A stretch of 47,922 bases of DNA from Streptomyces caelestis (GTDB lineage Bacteria > Actinomycetota > Actinomycetes > Streptomycetales > Streptomycetaceae): contig NZ_LGCN01000223.1 in NCBI RefSeq assembly GCF_001279005.1, positions 1 through 47,922 on the forward strand. The letters are read 5' to 3'. How positions within the stretch are numbered: the stretch's first letter is position 1; each line of letters opens with the position of its first letter. A program made the translations under genes and the position numbers. The notes beneath the pieces were generated by a model. It ran no database searches and had not been told where the DNA came from. It saw only the letters and a program-made list of their open reading frames with translations. Below are positions 17,294-26,384 of the stretch, one piece after another.

Positions 17294-18679
17294 GTGCTTG
17301 AGCCCACGTACCAGGCGGACGTCGTCGTCGTGGGAGCCGGGGTCGCCGGACTCTCCGCGGCACGACGACTGACCAGCGCAGGAGTCACCACCATGGTCCT
17401 GGAGGCCGCCCATGAGGTGGGCGGCCGGATGGCGACCGAGAAGGTCGACGGCTTCCGGCTCGACCGGATCGGACGGCTGCTGTCCACGGCGTATCCCGAA
17501 CTACGGCCGGCCTCGGGCCTCGACGGACTGGTGCTGCGGCCCTTCGCGCCCGGCGTCCTGCTGCACAGCGACGGACGGCACCACCGTGCGGGTGTGCAGC
17601 CGGGCGCGAGGGGCGCACTCCATGCCGTGCGCGCCCTGGCGAGCGCCCCGAGGCCCGGGGGCGGGCCCAGGAGGCCGGTGGCCGTGCCCGGACGGCAGGT
17701 GTCCGTGCCCCGCAGCCGCACCGGCGCCCCGCTGGGCACGGCGGTCGACCAGGCCCGCCTGGGCGTCGCGTTCGGCAAGCTCGCGGGCACGCCGGTGGAA
17801 CGGCTGCTGGCCCGGCCCGAGACGACGGCGGCCGAGGCGCTGCCGGCCCGGGGCCTGCCCGTCCGGACCATCGACGGTTTCCTGCGTCCCCTGCTCGCCG
17901 CCCTGCTGTGCGATCCGGATCTCACCACCTCCAGCCGGTGCGCGGATCTGGCGCTGCGGGCGTTCGCGAGCGGGCGGCTGTGCGTGCCGGAGGGCGGTGC
18001 CGAGGCGCTGCCGCGGCGGCTGGCGCGGACGCTGCCGCCGGGCACGGTGCACACGGGGGTCCGGGTGACCTCCGTGTCGACGACCTCGGTGACCACCGCG
18101 GAACACGGGGAGTTCCGGTGCGGCGCGGTGCTGATCGCGACCGGGGCGCGGGCCGCCGCCGAACTGCTGCCCGGACTGCGGGTGCCCGACTTCCACCCCG
18201 TGACGGTGGTGCACCACAGCACCGACGAGACCCCGGGGACCGGTGCCTCGCTGCTGCTCGACGCCGAGCGGGGCGGGCCGGTCGCGCACACGGCGGTCGT
18301 CAGCCGGGTCGATCCGTCCCGGGCCCCGGCCGGACGCACGCTGGTCAGCTCGACGGTCCTGGGGCCGCCCGTACCGGGGATCGACACGGCCGTGCGCATG
18401 CACCTGGCCCGGTTGTACGGCGTGTCGACGGCGCGCTGGGAGACGCTGGGGGTGCACCACACCGCGGAGGCGGTACCGGCGATGCGGCCACCGCACGATC
18501 TGCGGCGGCCGGTGCGGTTGCTGGCGGGGCTGTACGTGTGCGGTGACCACCGGGACACCGGGACGGTGCAGGGGGCGTTGCACTCGGCGCATCGGGCGGC
18601 GGCGGCGATCCTGACGGACCTGGGGACGAACCGGTCCCTGCACGCGGCGGATCCGGTGCCGACGGCTCGGGCGGCGTGA
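17294..18679 (+). CDS. FAD-dependent NAD(P)-binding oxidoreductase (amine oxidase/protoporphyrinogen oxidase-like)
   Basis: A 461-aa flavoprotein. The FAD-binding dinucleotide fold VVVGAGVAGLSAARRL (about 10-25) is followed by VLEAAHEVGGRMATEKVDGFRLDRIG, the ExxxxxGGR motif of the flavin amine-oxidase/phytoene-desaturase superfamily. A second FAD contact appears near the C-terminus (LYVCGDHRDTGTVQGALHSAHRAAAAIL). The substrate cannot be told from sequence. The start is taken as GTG 17294, 5 nt after GAGGAGG (17282-17288). A second GTG at 17288 overlaps that site and is unlikely. It stands alone between a 230-base gap and a repeat-rich gap. Confidence 0.88.
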   Translation: MLEPTYQADVVVVGAGVAGLSAARRLTSAGVTTMVLEAAHEVGGRMATEKVDGFRLDRIGRLLSTAYPELRPASGLDGLVLRPFAPGVLLHSDGRHHRAGVQPGARGALHAVRALASAPRPGGGPRRPVAVPGRQVSVPRSRTGAPLGTAVDQARLGVAFGKLAGTPVERLLARPETTAAEALPARGLPVRTIDGFLRPLLAALLCDPDLTTSSRCADLALRAFASGRLCVPEGGAEALPRRLARTLPPGTVHTGVRVTSVSTTSVTTAEHGEFRCGAVLIATGARAAAELLPGLRVPDFHPVTVVHHSTDETPGTGASLLLDAERGGPVAHTAVVSRVDPSRAPAGRTLVSSTVLGPPVPGIDTAVRMHLARLYGVSTARWETLGVHHTAEAVPAMRPPHDLRRPVRLLAGLYVCGDHRDTGTVQGALHSAHRAAAAILTDLGTNRSLHAADPVPTARAA

Positions 18680-18698
18680 CCTGACGGTCGGTCGGGCG

Positions 18699-18812
18699 GC
18701 GCGTTCGCGGGCGCCCCGCGTCGGTGCGGTCGCACGGCCCAGCGCGTTCGCGGGTGCCCGGCGTGGGTGCGGGCCGGGGGGTGTTCGCGCGGCCCGGCGC
18801 TTGCGGGGTGCC
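18699..18812. repeat. Degenerate direct repeats (about 43-bp period)
   Basis: GCGCGTTCGCGGG at 18699 recurs at 18742, with flanking GCCC-GCGT-GGTGCGG conserved; a weaker third copy, GCGCTTGCGGGGTGCC, begins at 18797. No gene is visible; this lies downstream of both flanking convergent genes. Confidence 0.65.
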
Positions 18813-18848
18813 GTCGCGCCCACCCGTGCCGCCCTGCGGCACGACTGC

Positions 18849-18952
18849 CCGCGACTGACGCGGCACGCGGCCGCCCGCGGCTGACGCGGCGGGTGGCTGG
18901 CCGCGACTGACGCGGCGGGTGGCTGGCCGCGGCTGACGCGGCAGACGGCAGG
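18849..18952. repeat. Four-copy 26-bp tandem repeat
   Basis: CTGACGCGGC occurs at 18855, 18881, 18907 and 18933, exactly 26 bases apart. Copies 2-4 also share CCGCGRCTGACGCGGC as their first 16 bases, and copies 2 and 3 share the GGGTGGCTGG tail. The period is not a multiple of three, so this is not coding. The rest of 18680-19209 is GC-rich and shows no gene. Confidence 0.85.
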
Positions 18953-19209
18953 CGGGAGCGGGGGCCGTCTGCGGCGCGGAGGAGACGGGGCGGGGTGGCC
19001 GCGTACGGCGGGAAGGGGACGGGGCGGGGGTGGCCGCCCGCAGCGGCCGGCGCGTCCGCGCCCTCGCCCTCCCGGAAGACGTGATCCGCGCCGGTCCGAG
19101 GACGGACACCACCGACGCGGCCCCGACCCACCCACCGACCGCAGGCGCCACGCCCGCCCCCACCGGACCGAACCCTGCGCCGCGGGCACAAGACCCGCAC
19201 CCGCGCCGT

Positions 19210-20676
19210 TCAGCCGTACGCCGCGACCTTGTCGCGGTACGTGCGCACGGGGGCCGCGTCCCGGTACGGCTCCAGTCTGCGTTCGAAGTCGCGGACGTAC
19301 TCGACGGCCCGCACCGACCGCATCTCCGCCGCCTGACCGGCCGCCTCGGCGGCCAGCTGGCACGCCTGCTCCAGCTCCCCCAGACCGAGCCGGGCGGTCG
19401 CCAGCACCATCCGGCAGAAGAGCCGGCTCCGGGCGTACCCCGGCGCCCGCAACTGCAGCGACCGCTCCGCGTGCTGCGCGGCGGCCCGGAACTGCTGAAG
19501 GTCCCGGTGGCAGTGCCCGAACTCGTCGGCGAGCTGCGCCTCGTCGAAGAAGCGCGCCCAGTGCGGAACCTCGTCCCCGGGCCGCGCGCCCTCCAGCGCC
19601 CGCTCCGCGCGCACCAGCGCCGCCGTACAGGCCCGCACCTCCCCCAGCACCCCGTGCCCCCGTGCCTCGGCCGCGTGCAGCAGGGCCTGCACGACCGGCG
19701 GGCCGGACCCGCCCGCCCCCTGCTGGGCGACCCGCGCGAGCTGCACGGCCTCCCGTCCGTGCCCGAGGTAGACGGCCTGCCGGCTCATGGTGACCAGGAC
19801 GTACGCACCGTAGGGCCGGTCCCCGGCCGCCTGCGCCAGCCGGAGCGCCTGCACGAAGTACCGCTGCGCGAGGCCGTGCGCGGCGATGTCGTACGACGTC
19901 CACCCGGCCAGCCGGGTCAGATCCGCGGCGGCCGCGAACAGCCGGCGCCCGGTCTGCTCGCCGTACGTGCCGCGCAGCATCGGCTCGCACTCGTGCTCCA
20001 GGTACCGCACGAGGGCCTGGCGGGCGTGTCCGCCGCCGTACGCGTCGTCGAGCGTGCGGAACAGCTCGCCGACCGACCGCAGCGCCGCGATGTCACCGCC
20101 GGTGACCCGGTGCCCCGGACCGCGTTCGGCCGTGGCGCGCCGGCGCGCGAGCAGTTCGGCCGACCGGACCGGCGGCCGGACCGGCGGCCGGGCCTGCGCC
20201 GGAACGCGTGCCGGCGGCTCCGTCCGGGCCACCCTGTCGTCCGCCCGCCCGATCAGCCAGTCCCGGCTCGGCACGACCAGCCCCGCCGAGGTGAAGGCGA
20301 TCTTCCGCAGCTCGGCGTGGCTGCCGGAGTCCTTGCGCCACAGCCCGCTGACGATGTCGACGGCCTCCTCGGGGGTGGCCGCGAACTCCAGCCCCGCGTA
20401 GACCGGCGCGCAGGCGTCCAGCCCCAGGTCCTGCGCGGTCAGGCGGCGGCCCAGACGCCGGGTGAAGACCTCGGCGATCAGCGCCGGCGTCGTGCCGCGG
20501 GGCTGCTGTCCGCGCAGCCAGCGGGTGACGGACGTCTTGTCGTATCTCAGGTCGAGCCCGTGTTCGAGACCCAGCTGGTCCACGCGCCGGGCGAGCCCCG
20601 CGTTGGAGAACCCCGCTTCTGCGATGAGCGCGGCGAGCTGTCGGTTGGGAGTGCGCTGCGCGGGTCGTTCCGTCAT
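19210..20676 (-). CDS. HTH/TPR transcriptional regulator (XRE-like, Streptomyces type)
   Basis: A 488-aa regulator. The N-terminal 70 residues (QLAALIAEAGFSNAGLARRVDQLG...YDKTSVTRWLRGQQPRG) form a helix-turn-helix of XRE type. The remainder is almost all alpha-helical with TPR-like repeats, such as ALRLAQAAGDRPYGAYVLVTMSRQAVYLGHGREAVQLARVAQQGA and LVRAERALEGARPGDEVPHWARFFDEAQLADEFGHC. A Pro/Arg linker (about 150-170) joins the parts. Streptomyces genomes have many such proteins, several affecting development or antibiotic control (NsdA is a better-known one), and I cannot assign this copy. It is divergent from lipB across 303 bases. Confidence 0.82.
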   Translation of the reverse strand: MTERPAQRTPNRQLAALIAEAGFSNAGLARRVDQLGLEHGLDLRYDKTSVTRWLRGQQPRGTTPALIAEVFTRRLGRRLTAQDLGLDACAPVYAGLEFAATPEEAVDIVSGLWRKDSGSHAELRKIAFTSAGLVVPSRDWLIGRADDRVARTEPPARVPAQARPPVRPPVRSAELLARRRATAERGPGHRVTGGDIAALRSVGELFRTLDDAYGGGHARQALVRYLEHECEPMLRGTYGEQTGRRLFAAAADLTRLAGWTSYDIAAHGLAQRYFVQALRLAQAAGDRPYGAYVLVTMSRQAVYLGHGREAVQLARVAQQGAGGSGPPVVQALLHAAEARGHGVLGEVRACTAALVRAERALEGARPGDEVPHWARFFDEAQLADEFGHCHRDLQQFRAAAQHAERSLQLRAPGYARSRLFCRMVLATARLGLGELEQACQLAAEAAGQAAEMRSVRAVEYVRDFERRLEPYRDAAPVRTYRDKVAAYG

Positions 20677-20979
20677 CTGCGGTGCGGTCTCCTGCCTTCC
20701 GGCTGAGCTAGGTGCCCGGACTGCCCGTGAGCAGCCCTTATGGACACACGGACGGCGCGAATGTAGCGGAGAGTGAACGCCCGGTCGCAGCCTTTACCCG
20801 GCATTCATCCGATCGTGTGAGGATTGCCCGAAAGCTGACGTCCGGCCCCGGTCGACCCCGGCCGCCCCGGCCGCCCCGGCCGCCCCGGCCGGACGGCCGC
20901 CGACCGGGACCGTCTCGAACGGTCGTACAGTGGCGTGGGCGCGTTTCGCGCCTGACGACCTTCTAGGGAGGCGCTTGCC
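20677..20979. promoter_or_regulatory. Divergent promoter region of the HTH/TPR gene and lipB, with 9-bp tandem repeat
   Basis: No gene is seen. CCCCGGCCG occurs four times head to tail at 20856-20891. TACAGT at 20926-20931 is a fair -10 element for lipB, but there is no clear -35 at the right distance. AGGGAGG (20965-20971) is the lipB ribosome-binding site. I could not place the promoter of the minus-strand regulator. Confidence 0.5.
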
Positions 20980-21777
20980 GTGAGCGAGTTGCGGTTCGTG
21001 CGGATGGGCTTCGGGGCCGAGGCCGTGGACTACCGGGTGGCCTGGGACGAGCAGCGCCGGGTGCACGCGGCGCGGTTCGCCGACGAGGCGCCCGACACCG
21101 TGATCCTCCTGGAGCACCCCCCGGTCTACACGGCCGGCCGCCGCACCGCGGACAGCGAGCGCCCCCTCGACGGCACCCCGGTCATCGACGTGGACCGCGG
21201 CGGCAAGATCACCTGGCACGGCCCCGGCCAGCTGGTGGGCTACCCGATCCAGAAGCTGCCCCGCCCGGTGGACGTGGTCGCGCACGTGCGGCGCCTGGAG
21301 GAGGCCCTGATCCGCACCTGCGCGGAGTTCGGCCTGGAGACCACCCGGGTCGAGGGCCGCAGCGGCGTCTGGGTCCTCGGCGACCCGGTCGAGCAGCGCC
21401 CCGCGCTCGGCGGCCTCTCCCTGGACTTCGACCCCCGGCTCACCGACGACGAGTTCGACCCCCGCCTCAACGGCCCGGAGTACGCGCCCTCCAACGCCGG
21501 CCAGCGCCGCGAGGACCGCAAGATCGCCGCGATCGGCATCCGGGTGGCCAAGGGCGTCACGATGCACGGCTTCGCGCTGAACGTGAACCCCGACAACAAG
21601 TGGTTCGACAAGATCATCCCGTGCGGCATCCGCGACGCCGGCGTCGCCTCCCTGGCGAACGAGCTGGGCCGCGACATCACGATCGCCGAGGTGCTCCCCG
21701 TCGTGGAGCGCCACCTCCGGGACGTCCTGGAGAACGCGGACCCGAAGCCCCGGGTCGTCGAGAGGACACCGGCGTAG
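20980..21777 (+). CDS. lipB: Octanoyl-[ACP]:protein N-octanoyltransferase
   Basis: A 265-aa enzyme that moves octanoate from acyl-carrier protein to the lipoyl-domain Lys, the first step in making protein-bound lipoate. Family blocks: [59 protein letters not shown] and [10 protein letters not shown]. The catalytic Cys/Lys pair is C215 and K181. GTG 20980 follows AGGGAGG at 8 nt. Between about 135 and 165 the protein carries an insert ([25 protein letters not shown]) that is longer than in E. coli LipB but that I believe is usual in Streptomyces. It is followed by lipA, which completes the pathway. Confidence 0.95.
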   Translation: MSELRFVRMGFGAEAVDYRVAWDEQRRVHAARFADEAPDTVILLEHPPVYTAGRRTADSERPLDGTPVIDVDRGGKITWHGPGQLVGYPIQKLPRPVDVVAHVRRLEEALIRTCAEFGLETTRVEGRSGVWVLGDPVEQRPALGGLSLDFDPRLTDDEFDPRLNGPEYAPSNAGQRREDRKIAAIGIRVAKGVTMHGFALNVNPDNKWFDKIIPCGIRDAGVASLANELGRDITIAEVLPVVERHLRDVLENADPKPRVVERTPA

Positions 21778-21832
21778 CACCGGCCGGTCCGGCGCGTGGG
21801 GACGAGGCCCCTTCGGAGCCGGAGGCGGGGAC

Positions 21833-21852
21833 CCGGGGGCGGCCGCCCCCGG
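21833..21852. terminator. 20-bp perfect palindrome between lipB and lipA
   Basis: CCGGGGGCGGCCGCCCCCGG is fully self-complementary and lies in the 157-base lipB-lipA gap. It could weaken read-through, in which case lipA would need its own promoter (TACCCT at 21892-21897 is a weak candidate). Confidence 0.5.
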
Positions 21853-21934
21853 CAAGGTCGGCACCGACGCCGGCCGACAGAACAACGGGCGTACCCTGAA
21901 GAACGCCGAAGAATCAATCGCTAGGGAGCCGGTC

Positions 21935-22900
21935 GTGTCCGCAGTCGCACCCGACGGACGCAAGATGCTGCGCCTGGAGGTCCGCAACAGCCAGACCCCC
22001 ATCGAGCGCAAGCCCGAGTGGATCAAGACCCGGGCGAAAATGGGCCCCGAGTACTCCAAGATGCAGAACCTCGTCAAGAGCGAGGGTCTGCACACGGTCT
22101 GCCAGGAAGCCGGCTGTCCCAACATCTACGAGTGCTGGGAGGACCGCGAGGCGACCTTCCTCATCGGCGGCGACCAGTGCACCCGGCGCTGCGACTTCTG
22201 CCAGATCGACACCGGCAAGCCCGAGGCCCTCGACCGTGACGAGCCGCGCCGCGTGGGCGAGTCGGTCGTCACCATGGACCTGAACTACGCCACCATCACC
22301 GGCGTCGCCCGCGACGACCTGGAGGACGGCGGCGCCTGGCTGTACGCCGAGACCGTGCGCCAGATCCACGCGCAGACGGCGGACCGCGCGGACGGCCCCA
22401 CCAAGGTCGAGCTGCTCGCCCCCGACTTCAACGCGGTCCCCGAGCAGCTGGCGGAGGTCTTCTCCTCCCGCCCCGAGGTGTTCGCGCACAACGTCGAGAC
22501 GGTGCCCCGGATCTTCAAGCGGATCCGTCCCGGCTTCCGCTACGACCGCTCCCTGAAGGTCATCACCGACGCCCGCGACCACGGTCTGGTCACCAAGTCG
22601 AACCTGATCCTCGGCATGGGCGAGACCCGCGAGGAGGTCAGCGAGGCGCTGAGGCAGCTGCACGACGCCGGCTGCGAGCTGATCACCATCACGCAGTACC
22701 TGCGGCCCTCCGTGCGCCACCACCCCGTGGAGCGCTGGGTGAAGCCGCAGGAGTTCGTGGAGCTGAAGGAGGAGGCCGAGCGGATCGGCTTCTCCGGTGT
22801 GATGTCCGGCCCGCTGGTCCGCTCCTCCTACCGCGCCGGCCGCCTCTACCGGATGGCCGTCGAGAGGCGGGGCGCGTACGTGGCCTCCCAGGCCGTCTGA
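21935..22900 (+). CDS. lipA: Lipoyl synthase (radical SAM)
   Basis: A 321-aa iron-sulfur enzyme that inserts two sulfurs into the octanoyl chain on E2 and H proteins. The auxiliary 4Fe-4S cluster ligands are C56, C61 and C67 ([12 protein letters not shown]). The radical-SAM cluster ligands are C82, C86 and C89 (CTRRCDFC). The C-terminal RSSY motif supplies the Ser ligand of the auxiliary cluster. GTG 21935 is preceded by AGGGAG. Together with lipB it serves the lipoyl domains of the E2 encoded at 5660-7471 and the glycine cleavage H protein elsewhere. Confidence 0.97.
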   Translation: MSAVAPDGRKMLRLEVRNSQTPIERKPEWIKTRAKMGPEYSKMQNLVKSEGLHTVCQEAGCPNIYECWEDREATFLIGGDQCTRRCDFCQIDTGKPEALDRDEPRRVGESVVTMDLNYATITGVARDDLEDGGAWLYAETVRQIHAQTADRADGPTKVELLAPDFNAVPEQLAEVFSSRPEVFAHNVETVPRIFKRIRPGFRYDRSLKVITDARDHGLVTKSNLILGMGETREEVSEALRQLHDAGCELITITQYLRPSVRHHPVERWVKPQEFVELKEEAERIGFSGVMSGPLVRSSYRAGRLYRMAVERRGAYVASQAV

Positions 22901-22983
22901 CCTCGCCCGGAGCCGTCCGGCGGCACACCGCCGACGGCGTGTGAATTCACGCACAAGGCCCTACCTGCCGGTAATGGCCGAGA

Positions 22984-23036
22984 CGACGCGGTCCCGACCG
23001 TCCTCGCAGATGAGGGCACGGGTCGGGACCGCGTCG
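22984..23036 (+). terminator. lipA terminator (16-bp perfect stem with inner hairpin)
   Basis: CGACGCGGTCCCGACC (22984-22999) pairs exactly with GGTCGGGACCGCGTCG (23021-23036). The 21-base loop has its own CCTC/GAGG pairing (23002-23005 with 23012-23015). It starts 83 bases after the lipA stop. Confidence 0.85.
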
Positions 23037-23073
23037 GCGTTCCCGCCCCTCCCACCGAGGCTTCATGCCTGTT

Positions 23074-23087
23074 TGACCGGTCGGTCA
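23074..23087. promoter_or_regulatory. Candidate TetR-type operator before the 71-aa gene
   Basis: TGACCG-GT-CGGTCA is a perfect inverted repeat around a 2-base centre. This is the shape of many TetR-family operators. It lies 81 bases before the start at 23168. CTGGT-AAC-ACCAG (23092-23104) follows closely and may be a second dyad. No regulator is encoded next to it. Confidence 0.4.
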
Positions 23088-23167
23088 CGTCCTGGTAACA
23101 CCAGTCAGTGAGCCTGGAATCACAGCACGTACCCCCCTGTCCGCCGGCACCGAGGGAGACCTCCACC

Positions 23168-23383
23168 ATGCAGGCCGCGCCCGTCCGCGCCACCGCCATC
23201 CCGTCCTTCACCACCGCACTGCGCGCCGTCGAGTCGCTGCTGATGAGCGGGGGCCAGCGCACCGCCCGCCGCAACGCCTGGACCTCGGTGCTGGAGGACC
23301 GCCGCCGCGCCAAGGACCGGGTCGAGGCACAGCGCGTCCTCGACCAGGCCCCGGCCGCTCCCACCCTGACGATCCGCCCCTGA
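23168..23383 (+). CDS. Small conserved-looking protein, unknown function
   Basis: A 71-aa basic protein: MQAAPVRATAIPSFTTALRAVESLL and then GGQRTARRNAWTSVLEDRRRAKDRVEAQRVLDQA. It has no membrane segment or Cys. The Arg-rich middle could form an amphipathic helix that contacts nucleic acid or a partner protein, but that is only a guess. GGGAGACC lies before the ATG at suitable spacing, and third-position GC bias supports coding. It sits after the lipA terminator and is followed by DUF4191 37 bases on. I recall a small hypothetical gene in this position in other Streptomyces. Confidence 0.75.
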   Translation: MQAAPVRATAIPSFTTALRAVESLLMSGGQRTARRNAWTSVLEDRRRAKDRVEAQRVLDQAPAAPTLTIRP

Positions 23384-23407
23384 CCCACCGCCCCCGGCGG
23401 GGGCACG

Positions 23408-23413
23408 TAGACT
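23408..23413 (+). promoter_or_regulatory. -10 element of a leaderless promoter (DUF4191 gene)
   Basis: TAGACT, the actinobacterial -10 consensus, ends 7 nt before the ATG at 23421, so transcription would start at or near the start codon. No good -35 is visible at 16-19 bases. Confidence 0.6.
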
Positions 23414-23420
23414 TCATGGC

Positions 23421-24125
23421 ATGGCGAGGAAGGAAACCGCAGCGGACGCTGCGAACCCCGGGCGACTGAAGCAGATCGCCCTGACCTACAAGATGACCCG
23501 CAGGGCCGACAAGAAGATCGGTCTTGTACTCGCGGCTGTCGGAATCGTCACCTTCGGTGTCTTCCTCGCGATCGGTTTCTTGATCGGGCACCCCATCTAT
23601 CTCGGCATCCTGGGCTTCCTGCTCGCCTTCCTCGCGACGGCGATCGTGTTCGGGCGCCGGGCCGAGCGGGCCGCCTTCGGGCAGATGGAGGGACAGCCGG
23701 GCGCCGCCGCGGCCGTGCTCGACAACATCGGCCGGGGCTGGACGACGACCCCCGCGGTGGCGATGAACCGCAACCAGGACGTGGTGCACCGCGCGGTCGG
23801 CAAGGCCGGCATCGTGCTGGTCGCCGAGGGCAACCCGAACCGGGTGAAGAGCCTGCTGGCCGCCGAGAAGAAGAAGATGAACCGCATCGTCGCGGACGTC
23901 CCGGTGCACGACCTGGTCGTGGGCACCGGCGAGGGCCAGGTCGAGCTGAAGAAGGTTCGCACGACCATGCTCAAGCTGCCCCGCGTGCTCACCGGTCCGC
24001 AGGTCACCGCGACCAACGACCGGCTGCGCGCCCTGGGCGACCTGATGAGCAACATGCCGCTGCCGAAGGGCCCGATGCCCAAGGGCATGAAACTGCCGAA
24101 GGGCGGCGGGCCGAGGGGCCGCTGA
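23421..24125 (+). CDS. DUF4191 integral membrane protein
   Basis: A 234-aa protein with two adjacent membrane helices (about 34-54 and 58-78, with FLIGHP between) and a large cytoplasmic C-terminal domain: NRNQDVVHRAVGKAGIVLVAEGNPNRVKSLLAAEKKKMNRIVADVPVHDLVVG. It ends in a short repeat, LPKGPMPKGMKLPKGG. DUF4191 is an actinobacterial family often next to lipA and glnA; its function is unknown. There is no Shine-Dalgarno sequence, and the TAGACT hexamer upstream suggests a leaderless mRNA. It converges on the RDD gene, and the two share a bidirectional terminator. Confidence 0.9.
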   Translation: MARKETAADAANPGRLKQIALTYKMTRRADKKIGLVLAAVGIVTFGVFLAIGFLIGHPIYLGILGFLLAFLATAIVFGRRAERAAFGQMEGQPGAAAAVLDNIGRGWTTTPAVAMNRNQDVVHRAVGKAGIVLVAEGNPNRVKSLLAAEKKKMNRIVADVPVHDLVVGTGEGQVELKKVRTTMLKLPRVLTGPQVTATNDRLRALGDLMSNMPLPKGPMPKGMKLPKGGGPRGR

Positions 24126-24142
24126 CCCACTCCTGCCTCTAC

Positions 24143-24182
24143 GACGACGGGGCGCCGGAATCACTTCCGGCGCCCCGTCGTC
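24143..24182. terminator. Bidirectional terminator (18-bp perfect stem)
   Basis: Bases 24143-24160 pair exactly with 24165-24182 around TCAC, between the convergent DUF4191 and RDD genes. Confidence 0.92.
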
Positions 24183-24210
24183 TTCCGTCGCTCCCCTTCG
24201 GGAGCGGGTG

Positions 24211-24681
24211 TCAGATCCGCACCTCGACCGTGCGGGCCAGCCGGTCGTGCAGACCGCGGCCGTCGCGGTCCCAGACGAGGGCGGGAACGGCGAGACACAG
24301 CAGCACGGAGCGCACCAGGCCGCGCAGCGGCTGGACCCGGCCGCTCTCGAGAGCGACCACCCGCAGCCCGAACAGGCGCTTGCCGGGCGTGAAGCCGACC
24401 GTGCCGACGGTGAGGACGCTCAGCACGAGGAACACCAGCAGCGCCCAGTTACTGGTCGCCTGCCCCTCGTAGCCCTCGGTGATCAGGCCGTATGCGATCA
24501 GGACGCACAGGCCCCAGTCCACGGCGAGGGCGCCGAGCCTGCGGCCGGGGCGTGCGATCGAGCCCGGTCCGTCCTCCGGCAGCCCCAGCTGCTCGCCCCG
24601 GTAGCCGAACTCGGCACCGGCGTCCTCCAGGGCCGCGCGGGGCCCGGAGAGCCATGATCCGATTGCCTGCCTGTTGTCCAC
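24211..24681 (-). CDS. RDD family membrane protein
   Basis: A 156-aa RDD protein with three predicted helices. It has ARPGRRLGALAVDWGLCVLIAYGLI (about 44-68, the R...D motif), a second helix WALLVFLVLSVLTVGTVGF, then TPGKRLFGLRVVAL, and a final helix ending DGRGLHDRLARTVEV. Start is GTG (24679-24681). It has no Shine-Dalgarno sequence, but TACCGT (complement of 24688-24693) lies 6 nt before it, so a leaderless start is likely. It diverges from glnA. The lipA-DUF4191-RDD-glnA order is widespread in actinobacteria, as I recall. Confidence 0.88.
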   Translation of the reverse strand: MDNRQAIGSWLSGPRAALEDAGAEFGYRGEQLGLPEDGPGSIARPGRRLGALAVDWGLCVLIAYGLITEGYEGQATSNWALLVFLVLSVLTVGTVGFTPGKRLFGLRVVALESGRVQPLRGLVRSVLLCLAVPALVWDRDGRGLHDRLARTVEVRI

Positions 24682-24757
24682 CCGTCCACGGTACTGCGCG
24701 CGGGCACGGCCACAGGACGGCGGGGTGCGCCGGGGGCTACCGTGGGAGAGGGGCCGG

Positions 24758-24795
24758 TTAACTTGTGCGAAACAAATGGGTCACGCCCGAGAAAT
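24758..24795 (+). promoter_or_regulatory. GlnR box upstream of glnA
   Basis: TTAAC (24758-24762), GAAAC (24769-24773), GTCAC (24780-24784) and GAAAT (24791-24795) are each 6 bases apart. This fits the GlnR consensus gTnAC-n6-GaAAC-n6-GTnAC-n6-GaAAC with two mismatches. It is 98 bases before the glnA start and implies control by nitrogen status. Confidence 0.85.
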
Positions 24796-24892
24796 GACCC
24801 GTCCCTAGGGTCGAGGGGAGCGTGTGCCACCCGCACTGGCCACACGAACGATCTACCACCCCGGCGGGACGGTCGGGAGTAGGAGGAGCTGG

Positions 24893-26302
24893 ATGTTCCA
24901 GAACGCCGACGACGCCAAGAAGTACCTCGCGGACGAGGACGTCAAGTTCATCGACGTCCGGTTCTGCGACCTCCCGGGCGTGATGCAGCACGTCACGATC
25001 CCTGCCGAGGCGTTCGACCCGGACGAGGAGCTGGCGTTCGACGGATCGTCGATCCGCGGCTTCCAGGCCATCCACGAGTCCGACATGTCGCTGCGCGCGG
25101 ACCTGTCGACCGCCCGGGTCGACCCGTTCCGCCGCGACAAGACGCTGAACATCAACTTCTTCATCCACGACCCGATCACGGGCGAGCAGTACTCCCGCGA
25201 CCCGCGCAACGTGGCCAGGAAGGCCGAGGCGTACCTGGCCTCCACCGGGATCGCGGACACCGCGTACTTCGGTCCCGAGGCCGAGTTCTACGTCTTCGAC
25301 AGCGTCCGCTTCAAGACCTCCGAGAACGAGTCCTTCTACCACATCGACTCCGAGGCGGGCGCCTGGAACACCGGTGCGCTGGAGGACAACCGCGGTTACA
25401 AGGTCCGCTACAAGGGCGGCTACTTCCCGGTCCCGCCGGTCGACCACTTCGCCGACCTGCGCGCCGAGATGTCCCTGGAGCTGGCCAAGGCCGGCCTGCA
25501 GGTCGAGCGCCAGCACCACGAGGTGGGCACCGCCGGCCAGGCGGAGATCAACTACAAGTTCAACACCCTGCTCGCCGCCGCGGACGACCTGCAGCTCTTC
25601 AAGTACATCGTGAAGAACGTCGCCTGGCGCAACGGCAAGACCGCGACCTTCATGCCGAAGCCGATCTTCGGTGACAACGGCTCCGGCATGCACGTCCACC
25701 AGTCGCTGTGGGCGGGCGGCGAGCCGCTCTTCTACGACGAGCAGGGCTACGCCGGCCTGTCGGACACGGCCCGCTACTACATCGGCGGCATCCTCAAGCA
25801 CGCCCCGTCGCTGCTGGCCTTCACCAACCCGACGGTGAACTCGTACCACCGCCTGGTGCCGGGCTTCGAGGCCCCGGTGAACCTGGTGTACTCGCAGCGC
25901 AACCGTTCCGCCGCGATGCGCATCCCGATCACCGGCTCCAACCCGAAGGCCAAGCGCGTCGAGTTCCGCGCCCCGGACGCCTCCGGCAACCCGTACCTGG
26001 CCTTCTCGGCGCTGCTGCTGGCCGGTCTGGACGGCGTCAAGAACAAGATCGAGCCGGCCGAGCCGATCGACAAGGACCTCTACGAGCTGGCTCCCGAGGA
26101 GCACGCGGGCGTGGCCCAGGTCCCGACCTCCCTCGGCGCCGTCCTCGACCGCCTCGAGGCCGACCACGAGTTCCTCCTCCAGGGCGACGTCTTCACGCCG
26201 GACCTGATCGAGACGTGGATCGACTTCAAGCGCACCAACGAGATCGCCCCGCTCCAGCTCCGCCCGCACCCGCACGAGTTCGAGCTCTACTTCGACGTGT
26301 AA
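24893..26302 (+). CDS. glnA: Glutamine synthetase type I (GSI-beta)
   Basis: A 469-aa ATP-dependent enzyme that joins ammonia to glutamate; it forms dodecamers. Expected blocks are present: [36 protein letters not shown], the metal-binding [28 protein letters not shown] and [23 protein letters not shown]. The adenylylation site is Y397 in [10 protein letters not shown], as in GSI-beta enzymes, so GlnE control is expected. The ATG at 24893 follows AGGAGG. Reading further upstream in frame would enter the GlnR box region. It ends in a strong terminator 7 bases after the stop, so it is monocistronic. Confidence 0.98.
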   Translation: MFQNADDAKKYLADEDVKFIDVRFCDLPGVMQHVTIPAEAFDPDEELAFDGSSIRGFQAIHESDMSLRADLSTARVDPFRRDKTLNINFFIHDPITGEQYSRDPRNVARKAEAYLASTGIADTAYFGPEAEFYVFDSVRFKTSENESFYHIDSEAGAWNTGALEDNRGYKVRYKGGYFPVPPVDHFADLRAEMSLELAKAGLQVERQHHEVGTAGQAEINYKFNTLLAAADDLQLFKYIVKNVAWRNGKTATFMPKPIFGDNGSGMHVHQSLWAGGEPLFYDEQGYAGLSDTARYYIGGILKHAPSLLAFTNPTVNSYHRLVPGFEAPVNLVYSQRNRSAAMRIPITGSNPKAKRVEFRAPDASGNPYLAFSALLLAGLDGVKNKIEPAEPIDKDLYELAPEEHAGVAQVPTSLGAVLDRLEADHEFLLQGDVFTPDLIETWIDFKRTNEIAPLQLRPHPHEFELYFDV

Positions 26303-26309
26303 GCCCTCC

Positions 26310-26349
26310 ACGGCGCCCCCGCCCCGGTCATCCGGGGCGGGGGCGCCGT
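26310..26349 (+). terminator. glnA terminator (18-bp perfect stem)
   Basis: Bases 26310-26327 pair exactly with 26332-26349 around TCAT, starting 7 bases after the glnA stop. Confidence 0.93.
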
Positions 26350-26384
26350 CGTGTGTCCGGAAAGCTTCCCTCGGCGCGGCCGGG

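Noticed and set aside
18849..18952. CRISPR array
   Set aside because: The 26-base units are directly adjacent with no variable spacers, and no cas genes are present.
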